Shown: piece by piece, positions 23,508-34,094 of the stretch | How positions within the stretch are numbered: position 1 is the first letter of the stretch | Layout of the letters: the number at the start of each line of letters is the position of its first letter | Assembly (NCBI RefSeq): GCF_037975245.1 | Contig: NC_092577.1 | Coordinates: 24,733,398 to 24,797,397, forward strand | Direction: 5' to 3' | DNA: 64,000 bases | Source of the DNA: Apostichopus japonicus | Lineage: Eukaryota > Echinodermata > Holothuroidea > Aspidochirotida > Stichopodidae | Translations under genes and position numbers: made by a program | The notes under the pieces: generated by a model | The model's database searches: none | Told to the model about the DNA's origin: nothing | Seen by the model: the letters and a program-made list of their open reading frames with translations, nothing else

Positions 23508-24455
23508 AGCTTTGTTGGTACGAGCACGGCAGGTATAAGAACTTCCACCCCGAAGGTATTGCCAAAGGCTTCCCATGTTAAAGTTCATCCCACGGGTAGT
23601 GATGTCCACTGTGATTTTGAAATACATGATGAAAGAGTTGAATCAACTTCTGAAGAGAAAGAACCGTTCCCATGGAAAGAAGCAGGCATGGCAGAAAAGG
23701 TACCACGTTTGGAGAAGGAACTACAACACATGTTGGATGGAGGAAGGAGAAGAACATTGAATTCCGTTAAGCCAATGGAGTGGTTGGATGGAGAAGCAAT
23801 TGACGAATGTCTTCTGACCATTTTAACGGATCATGATATGATGGACACAATTCTACTATGCCCAGTCCACTTATATCAACAACTTTCATGGGGAAGATAT
23901 CAGCAATACTACAAATTTATGGAAAGGCATTGCGCAATGAATACATATTTTTTCATCATCCCATTTAACACAGACACTCATGGTCCAGGATCTCATTGGT
24001 GCCTTGCGGTTGCTGATATAAGAGAAAAGGCTCTGTATCTCTTCGATTCTGCAAGAACAAAAACAACATCCGTGGGACGAATCAGACTATTGCTGATTTA
24101 TTTGCTAGGCGCTGCTCATAAAGTTGCCGATGCGCCTTTTTGTCACGAAGAATGGGAATTTTTCCAGGCAGACGATGCTCCTCGACAACCAAATGGCTGT
24201 GACTGTGGTGTGTACACGATACTCAATGCTTTCACAGCAATCACCGGCAAAGTGTACAATAAGATAAACAGTGAGACAACCCGGCTGTGGATACGAAGAA
24301 ATATCCTTTTGTCTTATGAAAATCATTACGCGCGTACATATTCGTCTTGCAAGATACGCACGCTTAGTGACTACTCTGATGTATACCACGAAATCTTGGA
24401 GAAGGTGCAACGCATTACAACAACATTCGATGCAGCAAATAAACCCCTCATGAAT
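23508..24455 (+). pseudogene. Ulp1/SENP-type cysteine protease domain of the MULE
   Basis: Same frame as the transposase, separated only by the TAG. Counting from 23559, the C48-family triad is visible: H146 in GSHWCLAV, D163 in YLFDSA, the oxyanion-hole Q210 in PRQPNG and C216 in CDCGVY, with the expected Q-x5-C spacing. Ulp1/SENP proteases remove SUMO or related modifiers; in transposons the role is unknown, with maturation of a fused polyprotein or modulation of host SUMO as candidates. The ~75 residues upstream contain an acidic linker. The frame is cut at residue ~299 by a LINE at 24456. Residues shown after that point (SVHFSSRGVRT...) belong to LINE 5' sequence, not to the protease gene. 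Confidence 0.85.
24443..24455. repeat. Target-site duplication of LINE, left copy
   Basis: ACCCCTCATGAAT is repeated exactly at 26111-26123 on the other side of the LINE. Confidence 0.9.
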
Positions 24456-24638
24456 TCAGTTCACTTCAGTTCTCGTGGAGTGCGGACGTGTTTTCGGCTG
24501 CTCTCCACCTTTCGTTGACCACACCTTTATTGTGTTTTTACGTTGGCCCTTCATTAGTTTACTGTTTGTTTTAGTGTAGTTTGTGTGTTTGTTTTGGTTT
24601 GTGTATAGGTGCGTGGCTTTGCCACACCCCTAGCTGTC

Positions 24639-25553
24639 ATGGCGGCTCGCCGTGACAGCAAAATCGTATTGTTGAGTTTTTCGGGGGAGGCTAAGGTCGT
24701 CCCCGTACAAGTTTTTTCACTTTTGCGTTCTGTTGGTTTAAAGGTCCCTGGAGAGGTTGACGCGCTTCAGCGTAAACCTCTCCGGGGTATGAATTGTTTT
24801 GATGTACGGTTTACCTCGGAGGCTGCCCGCGTCCGAGGCGTCCATGTGTTGGAGGGAGTTGAGGGACTGAAGGTCACACCGTATGACAGTTCGGTGTGGG
24901 TGACAGTCCTCCATCTCCCTCTGGACATGTCTGAACAGGTTGTTGTGCGGACACTGGGGCGTTTTGGGAAAGTGACCGGCTACGAGGAGCCGGAATTCCT
25001 TGAATGTATGAGTGTCAAGACCGGGACTAGACGAGTTAGAGTTGAACTCAAGTCCGATATCCCCTCTACCTTGTGGGCTAATGGGCACAGGGCCCACATT
25101 GCATACCCGGGCCAGCCTCGCACTTGTTGGAGGTGTGGGCTGGAAGGGCATGAGGCCAGGTTTTGCCCGAACAAGCGGTGTAGCCGCTGTTTACAGGTTG
25201 GGCATACCCTGGCCGAGTGTAAAGGGGATATCGTTTGCAACTCGTGTGGGAAAACGGGCCATCTCGCCCGTTTATGCCCAGACCGCTCATACGCCGCGAG
25301 AGTGGCTACGGGCGTGGTTGAAGCGGTCCCTGTCCCGGCCTCTGACACCGTACCACATGATGCTCCTGTCATCGCCCCAGTGTCCGACACTAGCGCCCCG
25401 ATGAAGGGCTTTGTTCCCCCTTTCGTGTCCGACCTCTCTCCTGATCGAACTTGCCGAGACTGCCAGCCTGCCCACTCAGGCAGAGCAGGAGTGGCACGCG
25501 GCGCAGGATGCCGCTTGTACTGGTTCACCGTTAGCTACGCCCGCTATCGGTGA
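24639..25553 (+). CDS. LINE ORF1, RRM-like plus three CCHC zinc knuckles
   Basis: I choose ATG 24639 (MAARRDSKIVLLSF) over the in-frame GTG at 24609. Residues ~80-120 (VTVLHLPLDMSEQVV...LGRFGKV) look like an RRM fold. Three knuckles follow: CWRCGLEGHEARFC, CSRCLQVGHTLAEC and CNSCGKTGHLARLC. ORF1 proteins of L1-group LINEs bind the element RNA and help target-primed reverse transcription. The tail after ~25400 changes character: a frameshift there makes the last ~50 residues to 25553 non-native, while the natural continuation (Pro/Ser/Thr/Glu-rich) runs in the overlapping frames 25411-25749 and 25646-25885. Databases often label such proteins ZCCHC3-like. Confidence 0.8.
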   Translation: MAARRDSKIVLLSFSGEAKVVPVQVFSLLRSVGLKVPGEVDALQRKPLRGMNCFDVRFTSEAARVRGVHVLEGVEGLKVTPYDSSVWVTVLHLPLDMSEQVVVRTLGRFGKVTGYEEPEFLECMSVKTGTRRVRVELKSDIPSTLWANGHRAHIAYPGQPRTCWRCGLEGHEARFCPNKRCSRCLQVGHTLAECKGDIVCNSCGKTGHLARLCPDRSYAARVATGVVEAVPVPASDTVPHDAPVIAPVSDTSAPMKGFVPPFVSDLSPDRTCRDCQPAHSGRAGVARGAGCRLYWFTVSYARYR

Positions 25554-25885
25554 TACTAGTCGGGCCCCGAGCCAACCGGCCCAAGAGACATTAAGTGGCC
25601 CAGATTCTGACTCGCCAATGGAGGACTGCACTACAGCCTTATTAGTTGTGGCTAAGGAGTCCTCCGATTGGTTTGATGAGACTAAACAGACCACTGATCT
25701 CATTGACTCGAGTGGCCCTTCCACCCTACCCGCACACGATGGTCGCTAGTGGACCTCCTGTTCCTGACAGGGAGGTCCACTCGATCAAGGTTGACGAGGA
25801 GTTAAGAACTCTGCTCCCTCGTAAGAAAAGGGGGAATACTGTTAGGGGCTTGAAAAGAGCCGTATTGGGAAAATTTCGCAGGTAA
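25411..25885 (+). pseudogene. LINE ORF1 C-terminal tail in shifted frames
   Basis: The frame 25411-25749 carries LPTQAEQEW and a PAQETLSGPDSDSPMED acidic segment. After another frameshift near 25700-25745, PPVPDREVHSIKVDEE and the basic LLPRKKRGNT lead to a stop at 25885. The minus-strand LINE at 61205-60966 has the matching PVPDREVHSINVDE, confirming this is true ORF1 tail. Disordered and basic; no enzymatic motif. Confidence 0.65.
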
Positions 25886-26110
25886 TGCGCAAGCCTGTCG
25901 TCTGCTATCGGGACGGCGTACCCCGGATGAATTTTGGGTCCGTGTCCTTTTCACGTCACGTTAAACGCTATATTTTATACATTTGTGGGTTAGTGAGAGA
26001 TTTCTGTTTGTGGGTTTTCAGTTGGGTTTTTGGTGGTTGTTAAACAGACTGGGATTGTTTTTGGTTTTGTTGACCTTTGGTCCGTGTCCGTTTCTTTGCA
26101 CGTAAAAAGC

Positions 26111-26123
26111 ACCCCTCATGAAT
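26111..26123. repeat. Target-site duplication of LINE, right copy
   Basis: Second copy of ACCCCTCATGAAT; the MULE reading frame resumes immediately after it. Confidence 0.9.
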
Positions 26124-26370
26124 ACGTTGGCGAGTTTGGTTAAAGTACAAGAACTCAGTCTAAAGTGGACCAAATGTTGTGCAGAAAATGACGGAAGCAA
26201 CATTTGACATCAAATTTTTTGTTCTTTGTGCCGCAATTGGTACCATATGGAATGTGAAGAGTTTATGAGTGAATAAGTTCCATTGTACTATTACTGTACA
26301 AAATGTACAAAACCAAGGACGGAAGAAAACACCACTGGAGTTGGAAGCACTGCCCAGCCTAAGATGCAAC
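26124..26370 (+). pseudogene. MULE protein C-terminal part with PHD-like finger
   Basis: Joining the MULE frame before the LINE to this segment keeps phase: ...PLMN then TLASLVKVQELSLKW. The following residues WTKCC, FCSLCRNWYHMEC and YYCTKC have the Cys/His order of a PHD or related cross-brace zinc finger (C4-H-C3), a chromatin-reading module. It contains two in-frame stops (TGA near 26206, TAA near 26269), so the copy is decayed. Further downstream, 26377-26676 has an open frame with INVEQIVERTDEAS that may be the last part, but it has no motif. Confidence 0.6.
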
Positions 26371-26819
26371 GTCTAAATGATGTGTTGGAGAAAATTGTTC
26401 GATGCACTTAGTCGATGCACTTGGGCAATTAGTCGATTATTCAAAGAAATCGTAGACAATACACCATTACCCACTATATACCTTCCTCATCTGGCTCATG
26501 TGAAGCAAACCATCAACGTAGAACAAATCGTAGAAAGAACAGATGAGGCAAGTGCTGCAATATTGAGACTGCAGAAAATACTGCATTCGACTCAAATTTC
26601 TATGTTTACATTAAGAATTGCACCGCTTCCGTTTGGATGGTTTTCAATAACACACATAACGAGTACGAATTACTAACTCCGTTGACAGTACAATACATTC
26701 CTCAAATTTGTGCGAGTTGAATTGTTTTATAAGTTTGAAATATCAATGGTGCTTTTTTGGGTAAAATGAAGGGCACAGATTCCAAAGTTCGGGCACTGTA
26801 GCCTTTCATTGTTATTTAT
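26371..26819. other. Possible MULE 3' coding remnant, otherwise non-coding
   Basis: An open frame to 26676 (ITNVEQIVE-like helical text) could be the extreme C-terminus of the MULE protein, but no motif supports it. The rest is AT-rich. Confidence 0.3.
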
Positions 26820-27445
26820 TGCTATCGTTTTAAATTCAGTAACCATGTTTCTCATGGGTGAATGTAGTTCTGGTTTCTTTTTTTCTTGGTGATTATTTTT
26901 GAATCAGTTATGTAGATATTAGTTTTTATATTTTCACCCGGTGATCTTTTTCACTGAAGTTTTGCTTTATTTCTTTATTACTATAAGTTATATTTTTCAC
27001 TGAAATTGTGATTTTACGGGAGGGAAATCACTAAATCTATATACATAATTTTTCTATTGTTTCTTTTTTTTTGGAGATTCAGTAACCATATGTTTCTCAT
27101 GGGTGAAAATAGTTTCTTTTTCTTTTTTTGGTGATTATTGTTGAACTATTTATGTAGATATTAGTTTTTCTGGGTGATCTTTTTCACTGAAGTTGTGTTT
27201 TTAAGGGAGGGAAATCACCAACTCTTTGCATATAATGTTTGTACTGTTTTTTGGAGATTCGGTAAACATGTTTCACGTGGGTGAAAATAGTTTGTTTCTC
27301 TTTTGGTGATTATTGTTGAATTAGTTATGTAGATATTAGTTTTTCCATATTTTGACCCCGTGAATCTTTTCAGTGATTTTTTTTAATTTGTTTTTTAGTC
27401 GACGATCTTTTCACTGAGTTTTTAATGGAGGGAAATCACCTCTAC
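26820..27445. repeat. Three diverged tandem units, 180-245 bp
   Basis: Starting near 26832, 27076 and 27255, each unit reads ATTC.GTAA.CATGTTTC..TGGGTGAA, then GGTGATTATT.TTGAA, TATGTAGATATTAGTTTT, GATCTTTTTCACTGAAGTT and GGGAGGGAAATCAC. They have the same block order with different gaps. No coding signal. Confidence 0.8.
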
Positions 27446-27706
27446 ATTTTGTATATAATGTATATATTGGTAGCCAAGTTGAAAGGTTTTGCTTCTACAT
27501 GAAACTTTCAAGTAAGCTTTTTATCTGATTGTTTGTGGAGACGTGCTCCAACTCTCTGGGTAATTGCTTTTGTAAATAATGTATATATTTCACATTTCTG
27601 CTTTCCTAGTATAATTCTTTTCAGTAACAATCATTTTAAGTTAGGGGATAAACACAAATTTTGCAGGGGAGTATGTGGGACAGAGGAATCTTAGACACTC
27701 GTGGTT
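27446..27706. other. AT-rich non-coding stretch
   Basis: Nothing recognisable. Confidence 0.5.
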
Positions 27707-28140
27707 TCATTGGCGGCGATCACGGGGGACAGATGGACATGTTCCCCAACATTTTAAGTGGGGAGATGATATCAAATGTCCCCCAATATTAAGAGACATA
27801 TACAAATATAAATACAGTCATACATTGATGATGGTGATGATGAATTATAATGATATCATAATTATGCATTCCGATTCTGCCAAGTGCCAATCGAATTTAG
27901 CGGTCTCCAAGCAAGGCCGTGACTCGGCCCGAGCGTGACTTCGTCGCCGTCTGAATTGCAAGGTTCAAAGTCACTAGTTGGCACTGTACATGGGCGGTGA
28001 TCACGGAGGACATGTCCCCCCACTTTTTTTAGTGGGGGAATAATATGAAATGTCCCCCCCCAATATTTAGATACATAGCACAGTACAAATAAAGTCATAT
28101 ACATTGATGACTATGAATAATATTTATATTAGGTCTGGGA
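27707..28140. repeat. Two copies of a ~125-bp block
   Basis: GGCGGCGATCACGGGGGACA...AAGTGGGGAGATGATATCAAATGTCCCCC...TACATTGATGA at 27711-27836 matches GGGCGGTGATCACGGAGGACA...ATTGATGA at 27990-28112. G-rich and C-rich runs inside one unit are partly complementary (GTCCCCC against GTGGGGG). It is probably a MITE fragment duplicated locally. Confidence 0.7.
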
Positions 28141-28215
28141 AGTGCCATTTCCGGCGATCTAGAGGGTCTTTTGAGCCAAAAATTAATGGTGGCGCGTAGC
28201 GATAATAGTGTCTTC
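28130..28215. repeat. Fragment of CAGTGGCG MITE family
   Basis: CTGGGAAGTGCCATTTCCGGCGATCTAGAGG...GGCGCGTAGCGA matches, in reverse complement, the right half of the hAT MITE at 42630-42843 and the segment 28980-29060. Confidence 0.6.
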
Positions 28216-28798
28216 GGGTCGCTTGTCACACTTTTGCTACGGCAGCTTTAAACACCCCAATCTTAGGCTCCTGACAATGCGTATTATAACAACTATCAGG
28301 GGGTAGAGTTTGCAGACCAAAGTTCTGAAATCGACGCGGCTTTTTTTCTGGTTTTTTTTTTTCTAGCGAAAATTCGAGGCGCTTCTGAAAAAGAGGGCGT
28401 AATGATTATTTAGGTTTAGGAAAGTGGGAAAGCTGAAGTGCGAATTAAGCCCTGCCTATTCAAAATAGTTGAAACAACAATGCAGCTTAAAGAGCTACTG
28501 CATCGTCAATGTACTTGTTTGAGTTTACAGTGGATTTGTAGATAATATAAATAGTTTTGGCGAAGGGGAGGGGGGGTGGGGGGAGGGACGAAAGTTATTT
28601 GAAAAACAATTTCCCTAAGGCTTAATCCTGACACTCCATCATACGACCTTGTTATGTGGGGATCACTAATAACCCTTTGTGCGCTCCTTTTGAGAAGATC
28701 ATGAGCAAGTGCGCCGTTTGTACACCCAGGGGCGTCACTTCGTGTCTAGTATTTGTGGGTGAAGCCCTTTTGCCCTGCAAAATCGTAATTTGCCCTGC
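28216..28798. other. Non-coding stretch
   Basis: Contains a G-run near 28565-28585 and short frames; nothing nameable. Confidence 0.5.
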
Positions 28799-29095
28799 CA
28801 GTGGCGTAGCTAGTCCGTTTTGGGAGCATATAACATTTAGAGTGTTATATATTTATGCGCCTCCACGTGTGATGTTTTTTATTAGGTGTGTGATATCACA
28901 ACTACCAGTGGGTAGATTGGATGTTTGAAACTGACACGGCCAAATTGTACTTACCGGCAGGCGGACACTCTGATCGCTACGCGCGACCATGGGTTGGCGC
29001 ATAGCGAAATTTTTCGGCTAAAAGTACCTCCTAGATCGTCGAAAATGGCGCTTCCCAGGCCTCATTTAGGCAAGTGACAAGTACCCCGCCACCTA
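28799..29095. mobile_element. Degenerate hAT-type MITE
   Basis: Begins CAGTGGCGTAGCTAG and carries GGTTGGCGCATAGCGAA...CCTCCTAGATCGTCG...CTTCCCAGGCC, the same block order as the intact MITE at 42630-42843. The right terminus (CCGCCACC) is mutated, and I see no clear TSD. Confidence 0.55.
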
Positions 29096-30270
29096 CAAAA
29101 ACTTAACACCTTAGAACGATTTTGAGCCAATTTTATATTTTTGGCATATTTTTCATTGAAGGTCGTGGCTACGCCTATGTGCCCTACAAATTTAAAGTCT
29201 TTGCAAATTTTCAACACGGATTTGCCATGCAAAATGTCATTTCTTGGCCCTTCCAACAACATATTTTTCTCCGTGTATTACTTTGAATTATTCCGTTTGT
29301 ACAGTTTTACATGATTTCTTGTTGTAGCTCAAACTTGAAAATTAAAGGAGTAAATTCAAATTTAATTGAACAAGATTGTTTTAAGTTATCATGCGAATAT
29401 TATCGAATATCATTGTTTTGTTTTGTCATACAATTTTTTCTTTGGGCATTTTTTCATCTTTCAAAGTGGAGGGTATGGTAACGTGAAAAATTTCGTCACG
29501 TCATCTAAGGTGCGTGTAAGCATATGCTCACTTTATAATAAAGTGGGGGCTAAGTCTCCCAGCATCCCCCCCCCCCCCGTCCCTGATAAACCGCACACAT
29601 AAAGAATCAACTTATCAAGAAAAAATATATTTCACACTTTTCAGTGAGTACAGTCAAAGTTCGAAACAATAAACATACTGCCAAAATGGACATTAGCGGA
29701 CACAATGTAGGTCCTAATACACGACAAAAGGGTATATTTTACAAATCTTTCAAGTTGGAAGATGTCCCTCCACTTGTGCATACCTCAGTTAAAATATTGC
29801 AAGTTCTGTATTTTTAATAAATAAAGAAAGGATTGATGTCAAACATATGCTTTGGTTTGTGAACTTACTGTTTCAATATGTCTTCAGTTCAAAGGTGGAT
29901 CGAGAGAGGGCGGAAGGCGACAACCCCCTTACAGCTCTTGAAAAGGGTCTCATAAGCCAAATGTTATCTGAAATCATATTGCGGCGTGCATCCAGTGCCG
30001 TCGTCGGTTAAGGGATTGATTGGGGGATGAGCTCCTGTAAACCAGTTAAATGCAGTGACCTTTTTTCCCTTAAGGAAATTGGCCTCCAAAAATCGCCGCC
30101 CCCCTTCCCCATGAAAAATATTCTGAAACCGACCTTACTTCAGCTTGTAACAGTGTTGCAGAGTTAAACTTAATTCCAATTAATAAAACACCTCCCATGG
30201 GCTCCATAAAAGAAGTATGCCGGGAAAATCACCACATTTCAATGGAGAAGATTTTCATATTTTTCGGAAG
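29096..30270. other. Non-coding stretch
   Basis: C-run at 29568-29577 and AT-rich DNA; no gene or named repeat. Confidence 0.5.
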
Positions 30271-30689
30271 CAGTGGCGTAGGAAAATGGGGCAGGGGCGC
30301 TCGCCCCCCTCTTCCCTTTCGGAGATTTTCCAAAGAAAATCGTAGGTAATATTGGAAAATTGGGGTTAAAATCGAAAAAATCGGGGGTAACATTTTGCGA
30401 CTTTGACCCTGTTTTTGGAAAATCTTTGACTTACTTCTACGGATTTTACACGTAAACTTAGGGGAATTGAAAAGATTTGTTACTTTTGAAAAGAACGGAT
30501 GTTTTTCCTCTCCCATCACCCCCCCCCCCCCCATTATTTGAAAATATCGCCGCTGGCTGGAATTAAAAAAATCTGACCAACTAATTTGGAAAATCGCAAA
30601 ATAAATAAATGAAAGAAAAGAAAAGAAAACGGAAAATTTGGTAAGAAATTTCAGCCCCCCCCCCGGAAAAATGTCTAGCTACGCCACTG
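30271..30689. mobile_element. hAT-type MITE, TSD partly decayed
   Basis: Starts CAGTGGCGTAGGAAAATG and ends ATGTCTAGCTACGCCACTG, an inverted pair of CAGTGGCGTAG ends. Flanks TTCGGAAG and TTCTGAAA agree at 6 of 8 positions, consistent with a decayed 8-bp TSD. No coding capacity. Confidence 0.7.
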
Positions 30690-31493
30690 TTCTGAAAGCG
30701 ATATTCGGAAAAGAGCTAACATGGGCCCTAATATTGGCTATAGTATTCAAACAATCATTTTCCAACTTTAAAGTCTTAAATTCCACTAGAAATACCTTCA
30801 GAAAACACAACATTGTAAGAGCAACCAGGGGCTTTGTTATGTTTCTGAAATATTGAGAGCCATTAGCTTCAGGGTTGATTTGCCCTAAGGCGCACTTCCT
30901 ATCTCGTAGGCGGGGCATGGGGGCACGTTTGGCATTAAAAAAATTCCAAACAGAGGGCTGAAAATCAATTTGAGGTCTAAAGTTTTTGTACAGGGAGTAA
31001 TTTTCGGGGCGGACTGGCTTGGTTAAGGGCTGCCTTGGGTCGGTCGCTGAAAGAAAATAAGGCCTGGGAAAAGCCATTTCCGTAGGTACTTTTTCCACAA
31101 TTTCTTCGTTACGCGCCAACCATGGTTGCGCGTAGCAAAGACAGTGTAGGTCTGTAGGCCCCGGACCGGTCACCACACTTTTGTCATGGCAATTTCAAAT
31201 ACGCAATTCCCCCTCCCCCCCCCAAACGTATATTTAATACATATTAAATGAAAATTTATTATGCTTCACCCCACTACCCAAATCATAAACACACTGGGGG
31301 CTACGCAACTGCATTTTATACGCAGCGGTTACGGGCTCCGAGCCAACGCGCTTGTGATCATCCATTTCGCGCACTTTCTTCTATATTCTCGTCAGTCGGG
31401 GGAAAAGAGCACGTGCCCCCCCCCCACACTTCCGAAATCCTGCGCCTTCCACTGCTCTACGATGTACCAAATCACTTCTCTGGGCGGTCCCCT
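30690..31493. other. Non-coding stretch with a MITE-family fragment
   Basis: Segment 31055-31145 (CCTGGGAAAAGCCATTTCCG...TTACGCGCCAACCATGG) belongs to the same CAGTGGCG MITE family as 28130-28215. A C-run lies at 31210-31223. No gene supported; minus-strand frame 30679-31176 spans the repeat and is not a gene. Confidence 0.5.
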
Positions 31494-31732
31494 ACACTGC
31501 AAAAACTAGGGTGTTCATACACTATTCGGTGTTCATACAAGACAACACCGATGGGTGTCATTTTAACACATGGTGTTATCGTTAACACAAAGAGTATGAA
31601 TATACACCCATGTTGATGATAACACCATTTGTCTTCAAATAACACTGAGAATTTACACTGAAACCCCGGTGTTGCTGTTGTCATATATTAACACCGACGG
31701 TGTTATTTTGAACAGCCTAATTTTTGTAGTGT
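31494..31732. mobile_element. 239-bp MITE with ACACTGCAAAAA/TTTTTGTAGTGT ends
   Basis: Terminal inverted repeats ACACTGCAAAAACTAGG and CCTAATTTTTGTAGTGT. Flanks GGTCCCCT and GTACCCCT agree at 6 of 8 positions, compatible with an 8-bp duplication. The interior is packed with AACACC/GGTGTT words in both orientations, so the whole element can fold on itself. Confidence 0.7.
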
Positions 31733-34094
31733 GTACCCCTGGCCGAAGGCACATACCACTCGGGCATGCAGACCCCCCCCCCCCTATTTGAAACAGATCG
31801 CCGCCTCTGAGAACTCATGAAATAAACCGAATTACACTTCAGACAAACTCGTCCCCCATGGTGACGGCATGTCCGTAGGGCCATTTACTCCAGTGGCGTA
31901 TCGTCAGGTTTTGGTGGTGGGTATGCGGACTCAAATTTACCGACCAAAATTTATTGTTAGCTAAAAATGTTTGCCAAAGAAAAAACTGGCAAGCCAAAAA
32001 AAAGAAGGTTCCAATGTTCATTTTCGAATAACAGATTTTCAATGTTTCATAAAATCATATAGCCTTAGGAAATTCTGATTCCAAATACCTCTTACCGCCG
32101 ACATTCTTTGAGCTCCTCATCAAGGGCTCATCCTCTGGTCCCCAACCGGTTTCGTGGCCCCTAAACCTACGACATCAGGGTTTGAACTAGCATGCATACA
32201 AGGGCCAACATTTTTTATTGCATTTTCGAATTATTTTTTATGCAGAGCGGAACATGATTAATATCAATGTTACTTCAATTAAAGCAAGGAAACCGAGTAA
32301 AAACCCACGAACACAGAATATATATGGGCAGTCAAGTCAAGAATATGTCTATTCTCCCGTCCCATAATAACAAACATAGATTTACTAATGATCTCATAGT
32401 ACAAAATCATCCAAATTGCCCGGTACAAACAGGAGGTTTGTTGGGTGTTGATCCGTTTTTAAACTGAGAAGTTTGGAAGAAAATGCCTATCCCTTTCCTC
32501 TATAAGAAAAAAAAAACTAGAATGAAATTAAGAGTCATGCTGGATCGAACAGTGAATGCATACGAACTAAAGATGAAATATTTGGGATTTCATTTAATTT
32601 TTGGAAAAACTGTACGAAAAAAAATCGGAATGAGAAAAAAAAAAACAATATCCCATATTCCACTTATAGCAGTCCACGTAAAACGAAGACCTCAACTTCT
32701 CGACAAAACTCCGTCGGGTAAAATACAGTGCACGCCACTGTGTGTGATTTATCTAGCTAATACATTTAAAATCACGCGCAACACCATCTCAGAAACGCGA
32801 CAAACGCCCCAACCCCATGCAACTTATCTACCCCCCACCCCACCCACAGGGCAAGTCAAACATCTTGCTGAAGAATTTCCGAAAGCAGGGTCACAGTCGC
32901 AGAATGTCAACTCGGATTTTTGCCATTTCCAATTTTTTGGGCTAAATTTCCGCTAGGTGGTTACTAAGGATAACTATCTCTATTAACAGAAGGCCCAAAA
33001 ATGGAACTAATCAGTATCGATCTAGTATAGACCATCATTCTTCCTAAGGTAAATAAAAAAGCTGAACTCTTCGCTGGTTGAATAAGTCATATTTTCTCTC
33101 ATCCTCGTTGTCTATAACCCGTCCTTATAAACCTGGATTTACCTACATATGACTAAGTGACGTGAAAACAACGGTCAGACTGGCATATGAAAGATATTGG
33201 TTATACCACCCACAGACTGAAATGTGACGGTAATTCTGACCAGGGTAACCAAATTGACGCACAAAAGGTAACAATTCTGAGTTTAGAAGTAAACATCTAA
33301 CACAACGCCAATTCGTCCCAAGGAAACTTTTCGGAAGAATGTATCCTCTGTCCCCAGTCATCGTTTCTGAAGTGTGCTGAACATTTTTTTGCCTGCATAC
33401 GGTGGGAAACCTTGGAGCGAGAAAGTCATTGCGAGTTCTCCTTACAAAATAAATCCAAAGCCTGCAGCGTTTGTCGTCGGTTTGATGACTGGGAAACATA
33501 AAGAAACTAAATCTTCGGTTCCAAAAAGTGTATTGGCAACATCCTACTGCAAAAATTATTGGCATTTTGATACTAACAGTTTATATTTGACAGTGTCGTA
33601 CAGGCATAGTACCGTACTGAAGTGAATAGCTGGATCGACGGTTTTCCTCACACAACTCCACATCTATGTCAGGGTGAACTACAGTCACTTGTGCGCTTAG
33701 GAATGTTTGTGGAAATAGCACTTTTGGACCAAAAAAAACCTCGGTGTTACTGAGTCCCACAATAATATAATGCAATTTGTCATAATGGAAGTGGAAAGAT
33801 GTAACATGAATTTCAACGGATTAGAAGATGTACAAAAACCACCAGATATGCAATTTAAAGGAATTAAAATGTTTTCAACTTAAGGAAACTTGCAAAGCTT
33901 TAATGTTGGGAAGGTTTCCAGTGCATAGAACAGTTCTTGTGTGTTAATATTACACTGTTAGCTGGATTGAGGCATGAACTCTAGTTTATCATGTAAACTA
34001 GTAAACTATGTTACTAGCTATCTGATTTAAGGCACATTGCTATCCCTGCAACATTTTAAGGACACATGTTTGGTTTATATGATCATAGATGCAG
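31733..34094. other. Non-coding stretch with one orphan MITE end
   Basis: CAGTGGCGTATCGTCAGG at 31891 resembles a hAT MITE left end without a partner. Several open frames (for example 32483-32956 +, 33143-33565 -) show no domain, codon or splice evidence. Confidence 0.45.

Larger units (their letters stand above)
24456..26110 (+). mobile_element. Nimb/Tx1-like LINE, internally deleted, with 13-bp TSD
   Basis: The insert begins in TTCTCGTGGAGTGCGG-type 5' UTR, shared with 61268 onward, and ends ...GCACGTAAAAAGCAC, also the 3' end of the copy at 60540. It retains ORF1 but ORF2 is almost entirely missing: sequence passes from the ORF1 tail to 3' UTR near 25885-25960. The perfect 13-bp TSD shows insertion by target-primed reverse transcription into the protease gene. 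Clade assignment (zinc-knuckle ORF1, L1/Tx1 group) is tentative. Confidence 0.85.
21667..26370 (+). mobile_element. Mutator-like element encoding transposase-SWIM-Ulp1-PHD, LINE-interrupted
   Basis: One plus-strand coding unit runs from an ATG with good context (AAGCATGG) to beyond 26,300, minus the LINE at 24456-26110. Order: an N-terminal small Cys/His domain (frameshifted), MULE transposase, SWIM zinc finger, Ulp1-type cysteine protease, and a PHD-like finger. MULEs that carry Ulp1-like protease domains are known in plants and animals. I could not define terminal inverted repeats, so the outer limits are those of the coding region only. Confidence 0.75.

Noticed and set aside
24738-25528. 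Long minus-strand frames opposite LINE ORF1
   Set aside because: Shadows of the plus-strand ORF1, which has zinc knuckles and a relative at 61.4 kb.
32483-32956. 157-codon plus-strand frame
   Set aside because: Lys-rich AT-driven text with homopolymer runs and no domain.
33143-33565. 140-codon minus-strand frame
   Set aside because: No motif, no splice evidence and overlapping frame on the other strand of similar quality.
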